Assembly (NCBI GenBank): GCA_036494925.1
Contig: DASXNR010000451.1
Span: 1 to 10,336, forward strand
Source: JAMXLO01 sp036494925
GTDB taxonomy: Bacteria; Pseudomonadota; Alphaproteobacteria; Acetobacterales; Acetobacteraceae
Length of the DNA: 10,336 nt
Reading direction: 5' to 3'
Shown in pieces: positions 1 through 6,582 of this stretch. The position numbers and the translations under genes were made by a program. How positions within the stretch are numbered: the stretch's first letter is position 1; each line of letters starts with the position of its first letter. Below the pieces are notes generated by a model that did no database searches, was not told where the DNA came from, and saw only the letters and a program-made list of their open reading frames with translations.

Positions 1-1
1 G

Positions 2-712
2 GAGGATCGCCGGCCCGACCAACTGTCGGGCGGCCAGCAGCAGCGCGTGGCACTCGCTCGCGCCTTGATCAATCGCCCGTCCGTACTGCTGTTGGACGAA
101 CCGCTCGGCGCGCTCGATCTCAAGCTGCGCAAGCAGATGCAGTTGGAACTGAGCCGCATCCAGCGTGAGGTCGGCATCACCTTCGTCTATGTCACCCACG
201 ACCAGGAGGAGGCGATGACGATGTCGGACCGGATCGCCGTGATGAATCACGGCCGGGTCGAACAGGTCGGCTCGCCGCAGGAGGTCTACGAGCGTCCGGC
301 GAACCTGTTCGTTGCCGATTTCATCGGATCGTCCAACATCCTGTTCGGCACGTTGCTGGACGACACCGGCGCGATCGCGACCGTTCGCCTGGACTCGGGC
401 GCGGTCGCCAGCGCCGTAGCCGCACGGCCCCTGACGTCGGGACAGCGGGTCGCGATAACCATCCGCCCGGACGACATCCAACTCGCGTCAGGCGACACCC
501 GTCAGCCGGACACCAACCGTCTGCTCGGACGCATGACCAAGGTTTCGTTTCTCGGCACCCATCGTCAGATCGTGGTGACCGTGAACGGCGGCATCGAAGT
601 AACGATACGCCAGCCGCTGACGGCATCCGGCGACCTGCCGGGTCCGGACCAGCCGGCATCGGTAAGCTGGCCGAGCGGGCGTTCGACGTGCTTTTCGACC
701 GCGGAGGAGTGA
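2..712 (+). CDS. ABC transporter ATP-binding protein, PotA type (5' partial)
   Basis: Nucleotide-binding subunit that would energise the importer encoded just downstream. The reading frame is open from base 2, so the start codon, Walker A and Q-loop lie left of the window. Visible in order are the ABC signature LSGGQQQRVALARAL, Walker B plus D-loop (VLLLDEPLGALD), and the H-loop switch histidine in FVYVTHDQEEAMTMSDRIAVM. The usual GRVEQVGSPQEVYERPANLFVADFIG linker and a C-terminal TOBE-like domain follow; the latter is typical of PotA/UgpC/MalK-class ATPases. Gene order with a PotD-like binding protein and two PotB/PotC-like permeases supports the Pot/Fbp-type family. The extreme C terminus is odd: after VSW the frame gives an unusual serine/threonine-rich tail. 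The other frame from base 670 reads AERAFDVLFDRGG, which looks more like a normal ending, so a one-base indel near 668-672 is possible. The family call is firm; the substrate is unknown. Confidence 0.93.
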   Translation, partial: EDRRPDQLSGGQQQRVALARALINRPSVLLLDEPLGALDLKLRKQMQLELSRIQREVGITFVYVTHDQEEAMTMSDRIAVMNHGRVEQVGSPQEVYERPANLFVADFIGSSNILFGTLLDDTGAIATVRLDSGAVASAVAARPLTSGQRVAITIRPDDIQLASGDTRQPDTNRLLGRMTKVSFLGTHRQIVVTVNGGIEVTIRQPLTASGDLPGPDQPASVSWPSGRSTCFSTAEE

Positions 713-715
713 CGA

Positions 716-740
716 CACGCCGTCCCGTCGCGACGGCGTG
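716..740 (+). other. GC-rich perfect stem-loop between ATPase and binding-protein genes
   Basis: A 9-bp perfect inverted repeat: cacgccgtc at 716-724 pairs with gacggcgtg at 732-740 around the 7-base loop ccgtcgc. It begins four bases after the ATPase stop and ends 51 bases before the binding-protein start. No T-run follows (agctgaaatc), so it does not look like a complete intrinsic terminator. It could attenuate transcription, or act as an mRNA processing or stability element that sets a different level for the binding protein. That role is inference; the repeat itself is directly visible. Confidence 0.7.
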
Positions 741-781
741 AGCTGAAATCATGCACAACCGACAATGACGCAATCAGCCAC

Positions 782-788
782 GGAGGGG
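782..788 (+). promoter_or_regulatory. Ribosome binding site deciding the binding-protein start
   Basis: GGAGGGG ends three bases before the ATG at 792, with the GGAGG core five bases upstream. It is the best Shine-Dalgarno match in this gap. It favours the start at 792 over the in-frame ATG at 765, which has no comparable site. The 792 start also places the twin-arginine motif at residues 9-10, as expected for a Tat signal. Confidence 0.8.
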
Positions 789-791
789 ACA

Positions 792-1907
792 ATGACCAGC
801 AGGCACGAATGGACCAGGCGGCACATGCTGCAACGGGCTGCGCAGGCCGGCATCGGCGGTGCCGCGCTCAGTACCGCGTCGCGCTTCGCCGCGCCGGCGC
901 AGGCGGCAACCAACCTGCAAGGTCCGGTCAACGCCTTCACCTGGGGCGGACGCATCATTCCCACGGAGGTAGCCGATTTCCAGAAGGAAACCGGGATCAA
1001 ACTCAACTTCGTCGGCGCGTCCGGCAATTCCGAGAACCTGGCCAAGGTGAAACTCGGCGGCGGCGCGCAATACGACATCGTCGGCGTCGACGCGCTATGG
1101 GTTCCCAAATTCTACCAGGAAGGCGTGATCGAGGTATTCGACATGGCCTCCTGGCCACAATACAATGACATGTTCGACCAGTTCAAGAACATGTCGATCT
1201 GGAAGGTCGGCGACAAGTTCATGGCGCAGCCCTGGGCCTGGTCGCCGCTGGTGCTTTGGTACAACACCAACCACATCAAGACGCCGCCCACCAGCATCAA
1301 GTTCCTGTGGGATCCGGCGTTGAAGCAGCGGATCGCGCTGACCCGCCAGCAGGAGGACGTGATCGCCTGGATGGGCATCGCCACCGGCGCCAAGAAACCG
1401 TACGACATGACCAAGGAGGAGCTCGCCAACGCCAAGGACGGGCTGAAACGGCTGATGCCCAACATCCTGAAGTTCCCGCCGCAGGAAGAAGAACTGGTGA
1501 AACTGATGGCCGATGAAACCATCTGGGTGACCGCACTCAGCGCGGGCGGCGCGTTGCGCATCAAGGACGCCGGCGGTCCGCTGTGCAAAGGCTTCCTGCC
1601 GCCGGAGGGCTATATCGGCTATTTCGACGGCGACTGTCTGGTGAAGGGCGCCGCCCATCGCGACGCCGCGCTCGCCTGGATGCAACACCGCGTGCAGGCC
1701 AAATACGTGATGGAGAACTTCCTGAAATATCGCCGGCCGCTCGCCTATCGTGGGCCGCTCGATGTGTTGAAACAGGAAGGCAAGTCGGACCTGGCGCACG
1801 AGCTGTTCTACGACCAGCCGGATCTGATAGCGAAGATGGTGGTGATCGGACCGCCGCCGAATCTTGGCGACTACATCGATGCGTTCAACGAGGTGGCGGG
1901 GAGCTGA
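792..1907 (+). CDS. Periplasmic solute-binding protein, PotD-like (family 1), Tat signal
   Basis: Captures the imported solute in the periplasm and delivers it to the two permeases encoded next. The product is 371 residues, close to the usual PotD/PotF length. Residues 1-38 form a Tat-type signal: TRRHMLQ at 8-14, a weakly hydrophobic Ala/Gly stretch, and a likely signal peptidase site after APAQA (38). The mature protein starts PotD-like (NAFTWGGRIIP at 47-57; DFQKETGIKLNF; AQYDIVGVDALWVPKFYQEGVIE) and carries the family stretch LKRLMPNI (218-225). In E. coli PotD the N-terminal motif is NWTEYVP and its Glu contributes to polyamine binding. Here the equivalent is TWGGRIIP, so the acidic residue is missing. 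The PotD Trp-Asp pocket near residue 255 is also only partly matched (GYFDGDCLV, 276-284). This is a by-eye alignment. A non-polyamine ligand, perhaps a sugar or cyclitol derivative, is possible. The family is secure; the ligand is unknown. Confidence 0.9.
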   Translation: MTSRHEWTRRHMLQRAAQAGIGGAALSTASRFAAPAQAATNLQGPVNAFTWGGRIIPTEVADFQKETGIKLNFVGASGNSENLAKVKLGGGAQYDIVGVDALWVPKFYQEGVIEVFDMASWPQYNDMFDQFKNMSIWKVGDKFMAQPWAWSPLVLWYNTNHIKTPPTSIKFLWDPALKQRIALTRQQEDVIAWMGIATGAKKPYDMTKEELANAKDGLKRLMPNILKFPPQEEELVKLMADETIWVTALSAGGALRIKDAGGPLCKGFLPPEGYIGYFDGDCLVKGAAHRDAALAWMQHRVQAKYVMENFLKYRRPLAYRGPLDVLKQEGKSDLAHELFYDQPDLIAKMVVIGPPPNLGDYIDAFNEVAGS

Positions 1908-1944
1908 CCCGGCTGCCGAACACATCAGGTACCGGCGGGAACGC

Positions 1945-2835
1945 ATGAGCGTCGCGCAAACGGCCGGGTATGTCGCACCGCGGCACCGCTCCCGGTCGAG
2001 ATGGCCGATCTATGCGTTCCTGCCGATCACCGTGATGGATTTCGTGCTGTTCGTGTTGCCCATGCTGATCATGGGCATCGCGAGCGTACTGGTGATCCAC
2101 GAGTTCCATGTCGAATACCGGCTGACCGCGAACAACTACCTGTTCTTTCTCGGCAGCCCGCTCTACCTGTCGATCCTCGGCAAAAGCGTGCTGATCGCGG
2201 CCGTGGTCACCCTGGCATGCCTGGTGATCGCGTTCCCGTTTGCCTATTACCTGACGCTGCTGCCGCGTCACGTGCAGCGAATCATGCTGATCCTGGTGAT
2301 CCTGCCGTTCTGGACCAGCTATCTGCTGCGGGTCTATGCGTGGATGACGATCCTGGGCGAGCGCGGGCTGATCAATCGCGCCCTGCTCGGATTGGGAATT
2401 TTGGACGAGCCGGTGCGGTTTCTGCTGTACAACAACTATGCCGTGGTTTTGGTCTCGGTCTATCTCTACATCCCGTATTGCGTGCTCGCGCTCTACACGG
2501 CGATCGAGCGGCTCGACACGTCGCTGTTCAGCGCGGCGATGGATCTCGGTGCGCGGCCGCGACAGGTGTTCCTGCACATCATGCTGCCGCTGACCCTGCC
2601 GGGCGTGTTCGCCTCGTTCATTTTCGTGTTCATTCCCATGGTCGGCGAGTACGTCACCCCCACGCTGGTCGGCGGAGCACGCGGGATGATGATCGTGAAC
2701 ATCGTGGTGTCGCAGTTCCAGGCGCTGCGCTTCGGCATCGGATCGGCGATGGTGTTCGTCATCACCGCGCTTGCGCTCTGCATGGTGCTGGCACTGCGCC
2801 GGATGGCCCGGCTGGAGAAGGTGTTCGGTGTTTAG
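1945..2835 (+). CDS. ABC transporter permease, PotB-like
   Basis: First inner-membrane subunit of the importer, 296 residues, the normal size for PotB/YdcU proteins. After a short basic cytoplasmic tail (RHRSRSRW) there are about six hydrophobic segments at roughly 22-50, 74-104, 111-135, 160-185, 217-240 and 262-285. The cytoplasmic EAA loop that docks on the ATPase is AAMDLGARPRQVFLHIMLPLTLPG at about 197-220, with the conserved Gly-Ala and the LP...PG ending. The family stretch GEYVTPTLVGG (234-244) is also present. ATG 1945 was chosen over an in-frame ATG at 1864. The latter would overlap the binding-protein gene by 44 bases and add a polar, non-conserved leader, whereas 1945 has a GGCGGGA-like site just upstream. 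It lies 37 bases after the binding-protein stop and overlaps the next permease gene. Confidence 0.92.
   Translation: MSVAQTAGYVAPRHRSRSRWPIYAFLPITVMDFVLFVLPMLIMGIASVLVIHEFHVEYRLTANNYLFFLGSPLYLSILGKSVLIAAVVTLACLVIAFPFAYYLTLLPRHVQRIMLILVILPFWTSYLLRVYAWMTILGERGLINRALLGLGILDEPVRFLLYNNYAVVLVSVYLYIPYCVLALYTAIERLDTSLFSAAMDLGARPRQVFLHIMLPLTLPGVFASFIFVFIPMVGEYVTPTLVGGARGMMIVNIVVSQFQALRFGIGSAMVFVITALALCMVLALRRMARLEKVFGV
2814..2817 (+). promoter_or_regulatory. Ribosome binding site inside the upstream permease gene
   Basis: GGAG lies ten bases before the GTG at 2828 and inside the last codons of the PotB-like gene. It supports the GTG start and coupled translation of the two permeases, which are needed in equal amounts. 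Confidence 0.5.
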
Positions 2836-3613
2836 CACGACGCGGCGCATTCCGTTGCCGCTGCGTCTGCATGGCGCGGCGATCTATGTGTTCCTGTATC
2901 TGCCGATCGCGCTGATGATCTTCTTTTCGTTCAACAGGTCGCCACTCGGCACGTTTCCGATCACCGGATACACGCTGCACTGGTACCAGGACCTCGCGGA
3001 AGAGGATTTCCTGGTCAGTGCCTTCTGGAACAGCGTGTTCGTCGCAGCCGTCGCCACGCCGGTCGCCACGCTGATCGGAACCCTGTGCGCGTTCGGGCTG
3101 GTGCGCGCGCAATTCCGGCTGAAGCCGTTGTTCAGCAGCCTGATCCTGCTGCCGATGGTGGTGCCTGGCATGCTGCTCGGTGCCGCTCTGCTGATCGTCA
3201 TGGTGCCGATCCTGGGACTGACGCTGTCGATCTGGACGGCGGCGGCGGGCCATGTCGTGGTCACCACGCCGTATGCCGTGCTCGCGGTGGCGACGCGGCT
3301 CTATGGCTATGACCGGCGGTTGGATGCGGCAGCGGCGGACCTCGGTGCATCGCCATGGCGCGTGCTGCGTTACGTCACGCTGCCGCTGGTCATGCCCGGT
3401 ATCCTGGCCGCAGCCCTGATCGTGTTCACCGTGTCACTGGACACGTTCGGCGTGACCTTCTTCACCATCGGCACGCAGGGAACACTTCCGATGTACATCT
3501 GGGCTCAGGTGGAGAACGGAGTGACCCCGACGGTCAACGCGCTCGGCACGCTGCTGATCGTCGGCTCCGTGGGGATACTCGGCTGCGCCCATCTGCTGCT
3601 GCGGCGGCGCTAA
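2828..3613 (+). CDS. ABC transporter permease, PotC-like (GTG start)
   Basis: Second inner-membrane subunit, 261 residues from GTG 2828, matching PotC/YdcV size. Hydrophobic segments are visible at about 15-35, 66-92, 101-127, 135-157, 188-210 and 235-257. The EAA loop DAAAADLGASPWRVLRYVTLPLVMPG spans about 166-191. It is followed by the PotC-like SLDTFGVTFFTIG (203-215) and a LPMYIWAQVENGVTPTVNALGT region (220-241). An in-frame ATG at 2771 would add 19 residues that look like a shadow of the upstream gene. GTG 2828 gives an 8-base overlap with the PotB-like stop and has GGAG at 2814-2817, ten bases upstream, which fits translational coupling. The TAA stop (3611-3613) overlaps the stop of the convergent oxidoreductase gene. 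Confidence 0.9.
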   Translation: MFSTTRRIPLPLRLHGAAIYVFLYLPIALMIFFSFNRSPLGTFPITGYTLHWYQDLAEEDFLVSAFWNSVFVAAVATPVATLIGTLCAFGLVRAQFRLKPLFSSLILLPMVVPGMLLGAALLIVMVPILGLTLSIWTAAAGHVVVTTPYAVLAVATRLYGYDRRLDAAAADLGASPWRVLRYVTLPLVMPGILAAALIVFTVSLDTFGVTFFTIGTQGTLPMYIWAQVENGVTPTVNALGTLLIVGSVGILGCAHLLLRRR

Positions 3614-4728
3614 TCATCGACGATCACCGCGCGCCGATCGGCGGCGCTTCGAATTGCCGCCTCGACCAGCCGCACCCCGCGCGCACCATCGGAGAATGAC
3701 GGGAAGCGCATGGCTTTGCCCTGCATGGCCGACCAGACCCGATGCACCACATTGCGGAAAGCATCGATATAGCCCTCGGCGTGACCGGCCGGCAGCGTCG
3801 ACATCCATGCGCTATCGTCCGGCAGATCCTCCGGCCTGCGCTGCACGACCGTGTTGCCGGCGGCGGTGCGGTGCAGATAGGTGTTGGGATCCTGCTGGTT
3901 CCAGTCGAAACCATCGATAGGACCATCGGCGGAAAGAACGATCGTGTTCGGATGCCCAGGCGCCAGCCCGCTGACCGTCAGCGAGCCGGCCGCCCCGTTG
4001 TCCAGTCGAATCAGCAGATCCGCCTGCTCTTCCAGCATCGCCGCGACCCTTACGCCGTCATCGCCGTTGGGGGAACCAGGCGGCCGCGGCCCCTCGCCTG
4101 CTCCGCCCCGCCAGATCCGTTCGCGCTGGTGCGTGGAGAACTGCGCGGTGATCTCGCGAATTTGCGCGCCGGTGACGTACTCGACCAGATCAAGCCAATG
4201 AATGCCGAGATCCATCAGCGCATATGAGCGGCCGGTCGTGCCGGGCGTGAACAGCCAGACATATTTGTCCGCTGGCAGAACATCCTGCGACAGGTAGCAT
4301 CCGCCGACCCGACGCAGCATACCGAACGCGCCGTCGGCCACCTTGCGGCGCAGGATCTCCACCAGCGGATAGCCGCGATACGTATATGCGATCGCCCCGA
4401 CACGCCCCGCCTTGGTGGCGGCATCGATCATCCGCCGGCATTCGTCGGTACTGGTGGCCATCGGCTTCTCGCACAGCACATGCGCCCCGGCTTCGAACGC
4501 CGCGACGCTGTGCTCGGCGTGCAGATGGTTGGGCGAGCAGACATGCACCACGTCCGGCTGCTGATCGCGCAGCATCCGCGTGACATCGTCGTAGCCCGGC
4601 GCGGATGCGAACGACCGCGCGGAGTCCAATGTGCGGCCGCAGACCCCAACCAGTTCGCCGCCCAGTTCGCGAATCAGCCGCACATGCACCCTGGCAATGC
4701 CGCCGGTGCCGATGATGGCGGCACGCAT
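3610..4728 (-). CDS. Gfo/Idh/MocA family oxidoreductase (third in the operon)
   Basis: Probable NAD(P)-dependent dehydrogenase or reductase of a sugar or cyclitol in the cytoplasm, 372 residues. The N-terminal Rossmann motif is IIGTGGIA (5-12). The family EKP motif with the putative catalytic/cofactor lysine is CEKPM (86-90, K88). The second domain carries MDLGIHWLDLVEY (172-184) with Asp173 and His177 at the usual substrate-binding/catalytic positions. A PADKYVWLF segment precedes a GTTGRSYALMD loop, as in larger sugar-processing members. ATG 4728 gives a start just ahead of the Rossmann fold and leaves 4 bases after the IolE-like stop. The longer in-frame ATG at 4815 would add 29 residues that are the out-of-frame shadow of the upstream gene. 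It is the last gene of the operon, and its TAG overlaps the convergent permease stop. The substrate cannot be assigned from sequence. Confidence 0.9.
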   Translation of the reverse strand: MRAAIIGTGGIARVHVRLIRELGGELVGVCGRTLDSARSFASAPGYDDVTRMLRDQQPDVVHVCSPNHLHAEHSVAAFEAGAHVLCEKPMATSTDECRRMIDAATKAGRVGAIAYTYRGYPLVEILRRKVADGAFGMLRRVGGCYLSQDVLPADKYVWLFTPGTTGRSYALMDLGIHWLDLVEYVTGAQIREITAQFSTHQRERIWRGGAGEGPRPPGSPNGDDGVRVAAMLEEQADLLIRLDNGAAGSLTVSGLAPGHPNTIVLSADGPIDGFDWNQQDPNTYLHRTAAGNTVVQRRPEDLPDDSAWMSTLPAGHAEGYIDAFRNVVHRVWSAMQGKAMRFPSFSDGARGVRLVEAAIRSAADRRAVIVDD

Positions 4729-4732
4729 GCGT

Positions 4733-5647
4733 TCACTGCCCCGACGGCGGATCGGCCACGTCGAAGCCGGCGGCGACCGCCATCGCGCGCAGGTTGTCGT
4801 GCCCGAGACGTGCATAGGTCAGCGGATGTGCCTTGCGCGGATCCTGCTCCGCCTCCACGACCAGCCATCCGTCGTAACCGTGCGACAACAGGCGCCGCAG
4901 CAGCGGCGGGAAATCGATGCATCCGTCGCCGGGTACGGTGAAGATGCCGTGCAGGACCGCATCCATGAAACTCAGGTCTTCCGCTACGGCCTGATCCAGC
5001 ATCGCACGCCGGACATCTTTGCAATGTACATGCACCACGCGTCCAATGTGCCGTTCCAGCAATGCAGCCGGATCGCCACCGGCGAACAGGCAATGGCCGG
5101 TGTCGAACAACAGACCTGCCGCGTCGCCGGTTGCAGCCATCAACCGGTCGATCTCCGCGTCGGTCTGCACGATGGTACCCATGTGGTGGTGGAAGGCCAT
5201 GCGGACACCGAACGCCGCCATGCGTTCGGCAAGCGCGGTGACCTTGCGCCCGTAGTCGTGCCATTCGGTATCGGCAAGCATCGGCCGCTGCGAAATCGGG
5301 CGGAAGATTCCGTCATGCCGTCCGCGCGAAGTGTCGGCGTAAACCACAACCTTGCAGCCGAGATCGCGCAGCAATGTCAGGTGCGGCTCGATCGCGGCGA
5401 ACTCCTCCGCCACCTCGCGTTCACAGATGCGGCCGTCGTACCAGCCGGAAATCAGCTTGAGCCGGTGGCGTGCCAATATCGGCGCGAGATCTTCGCTTCT
5501 GCGCGGAAACTTGCCGCCAAGTTCCGTGCCGCTGTATCCGGCCTCGCGTGTTTCGGCGAGGCACGTTTCCAGCGGAATATCGCCGCCAAGCTCCGGCAGG
5601 TCGTCGTTCGTCCAGGTGATCGGGTTGATGCCGATTTCGACCGCCAT
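4733..5647 (-). CDS. iolE: IolE-like inosose dehydratase (TIM barrel)
   Basis: IolE removes water from 2-keto-myo-inositol (scyllo-inosose) to give 3D-(3,5/4)-trihydroxycyclohexane-1,2-dione, the second step of myo-inositol catabolism. The 304-residue length fits the family (about 300). Recognisable IolE stretches are NPITWTNDDLPELGGDIPLE (8-27), GTELGGKFPR (40-49), SGWYDGRICERE (67-78), FHHHMGT (152-158), FDTGHCLFAGGDP (181-193), HVHCKDVR (206-213), FTVPGDGCIDF (236-246) and WLVVEAEQDPRKAHP (261-275). Asp182, His208 and Glu265 sit at typical metal/active-site positions of the xylose-isomerase-like TIM barrel. ATG 5647 has an AAGGGA site seven bases upstream. Longer in-frame starts to 5755 add a basic leader that overlaps the preceding gene. 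The gene lies between two Gfo/Idh/MocA genes, which fits a dehydrogenase-dehydratase pair. A related dehydratase or epimerase acting on another keto-sugar remains possible. Confidence 0.88.
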   Translation of the reverse strand: MAVEIGINPITWTNDDLPELGGDIPLETCLAETREAGYSGTELGGKFPRRSEDLAPILARHRLKLISGWYDGRICEREVAEEFAAIEPHLTLLRDLGCKVVVYADTSRGRHDGIFRPISQRPMLADTEWHDYGRKVTALAERMAAFGVRMAFHHHMGTIVQTDAEIDRLMAATGDAAGLLFDTGHCLFAGGDPAALLERHIGRVVHVHCKDVRRAMLDQAVAEDLSFMDAVLHGIFTVPGDGCIDFPPLLRRLLSHGYDGWLVVEAEQDPRKAHPLTYARLGHDNLRAMAVAAGFDVADPPSGQ

Positions 5648-5654
5648 GGCGAGT

Positions 5655-5660
5655 TCCCTT
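5655..5660 (-). promoter_or_regulatory. Ribosome binding site of the iolE-like gene
   Basis: AAGGGA on the - strand lies seven bases before the ATG at 5647. It overlaps the TAA stop of the preceding oxidoreductase (5659-5661), so a terminating ribosome would sit directly on it. It fixes the start at 5647. Confidence 0.65.
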
Positions 5661-6573
5661 ATCGAGCATAAGCGACGGAGCATTGCTCCGCCGCGCCCAG
5701 CGCAGCGACGGCATCGGTTGCGTCGGCGCCGGTCGCCGGCGCTCCACCGACCCAATTCGCAAATCCTTCCGCCTGCGCCCGCAGCGCCTGCATGAACATG
5801 GCTTCACCGTCCGGTGGCCAGAGAAACCGGCTGTCTGCGGCATCCTTCGTACCAAAAACCTCGACGCGACAGACGTCGCCCGCCGGAAAGCGGCGGCCAA
5901 GCGAGACCAGCGCATTGCTGCCACCGGACAATCTGCAAAGAACCTGGGCGCTTTCGGCGTCTCCGGTCACCGGCGGATCCGCGGCGATGGCCGACGTGAC
6001 CGGCATGATACGTTCGAATTCCTGGCCGCTGAGCCAGCGGATCTGGTCGAACTCATGCACGCCCATATCGACGAAGATGCCGCCACTTGCTGAACGGAAT
6101 GCTGCTGCCGGCGGCGCACCGTCCCATTGCGAACACGCCAGGAAATACAGCTCGCCAAGCTCCCCCCGCACGATGCGCCGACGCAGGTCCCGCAATGCCG
6201 GCACGAAGCGGCGCCAATAGGCGATCTGCAAGGGAATATTCGCGGCCGATGCGATCTGCATAGCTTGCTGCGCCTCGCGCGCAGTAAGGCCGCAGGGTTT
6301 TTCGCACAGAACCGGCAGGCGTGCCGCCGTCAGTTCGGTGACAATACGCACGTGCAAGGTGCTGGGCGCAGCGATCAGCACACCGTCGAGGCCCCCGGAA
6401 CGCAGCATCGAATCTACCGCGGGATAGGTAGCGAGCCCTGGACCATCGAGCGTCTGTCTGGCTCGTTCCGACGGTTCTGCGACAGCGACCACGCGCACAC
6501 GCTCGTTCCCCGCCAACGCACGAAGATGGGTGAGGCCCATACGACCAGCGCCGACCAGACCAAGTCGAAACAT
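5659..6573 (-). CDS. Gfo/Idh/MocA family oxidoreductase, IolG-like
   Basis: Likely NAD(P)-dependent dehydrogenase and a good candidate for the oxidation that feeds the IolE-like enzyme encoded 11 bases downstream (myo-inositol 2-dehydrogenase or similar). It is 304 residues from ATG 6573. The Rossmann motif is LGLVGAGRMGLTHLRAL (4-20), with an acidic residue after the second strand (AVAEPSERA). The EKP motif is CEKPCG (90-95, K92). The catalytic-domain pattern is YWRRFVPALRDLRRRI followed by GGIFVDMGVHEFDQIRWLSG, whose Asp and His match the IolG catalytic positions. It is shorter than typical IolG (about 330-345) because the C-terminal part is compact. The start is uncertain: GTG 6579 would add two residues (VA) and leave 3 bases after the preceding stop, and neither start has a strong ribosome site. 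IolG function is an inference from context and motifs. Confidence 0.87.
   Translation of the reverse strand: MFRLGLVGAGRMGLTHLRALAGNERVRVVAVAEPSERARQTLDGPGLATYPAVDSMLRSGGLDGVLIAAPSTLHVRIVTELTAARLPVLCEKPCGLTAREAQQAMQIASAANIPLQIAYWRRFVPALRDLRRRIVRGELGELYFLACSQWDGAPPAAAFRSASGGIFVDMGVHEFDQIRWLSGQEFERIMPVTSAIAADPPVTGDAESAQVLCRLSGGSNALVSLGRRFPAGDVCRVEVFGTKDAADSRFLWPPDGEAMFMQALRAQAEGFANWVGGAPATGADATDAVAALGAAEQCSVAYAR
5672..5694 (-). other. Imperfect palindrome at the end of the IolG-like gene
   Basis: cggagca (5676-5682), t, tgctccg (5684-5690) is a perfect 7-bp inverted repeat. It extends to gcg/cgc on the outside after one mismatched pair (5675/5691). It could form a 5-bp stem with a 5-base loop in the mRNA just before the iolE-like gene. 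It lies in coding sequence, so it may be chance; a hairpin or protein-binding role is speculative. Confidence 0.35.
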
Positions 6574-6582
6574 CGCCACAGG

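Noticed and set aside
765..791. Earlier ATG for the binding protein at 765
   Set aside because: It lacks a ribosome site and would put nine extra polar residues before the Tat motif. GGAGG precedes the ATG at 792.
741..791. Possible promoter upstream of the binding-protein gene
   Set aside because: No convincing -35/-10 pair is visible in this short stretch, so only the stem-loop and ribosome site are reported.
1908..1944. 37-base gap after the binding-protein gene as a hairpin/attenuator site
   Set aside because: Only a 6-bp ggtacc palindrome and short GC matches are present; no stable stem comparable to 716-740.
1095..1946. A 283-codon open frame on the - strand opposite the binding-protein gene
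   Set aside because: Antisense shadow; the composition is low in normal fold signals, and the + strand gene has clear family motifs and a ribosome site.
1885..2850. A 321-codon open frame on the - strand opposite the PotB-like permease
   Set aside because: Its translation is rich in His, Arg and Gln with no domain pattern, the typical mirror of a GC-rich membrane-protein gene. The + strand permease explains the region.
4631..5671. A 346-codon open frame on the + strand opposite the iolE-like gene
   Set aside because: Antisense shadow. The IolE motifs on the - strand are extensive, and the + frame shows no recognisable domain.
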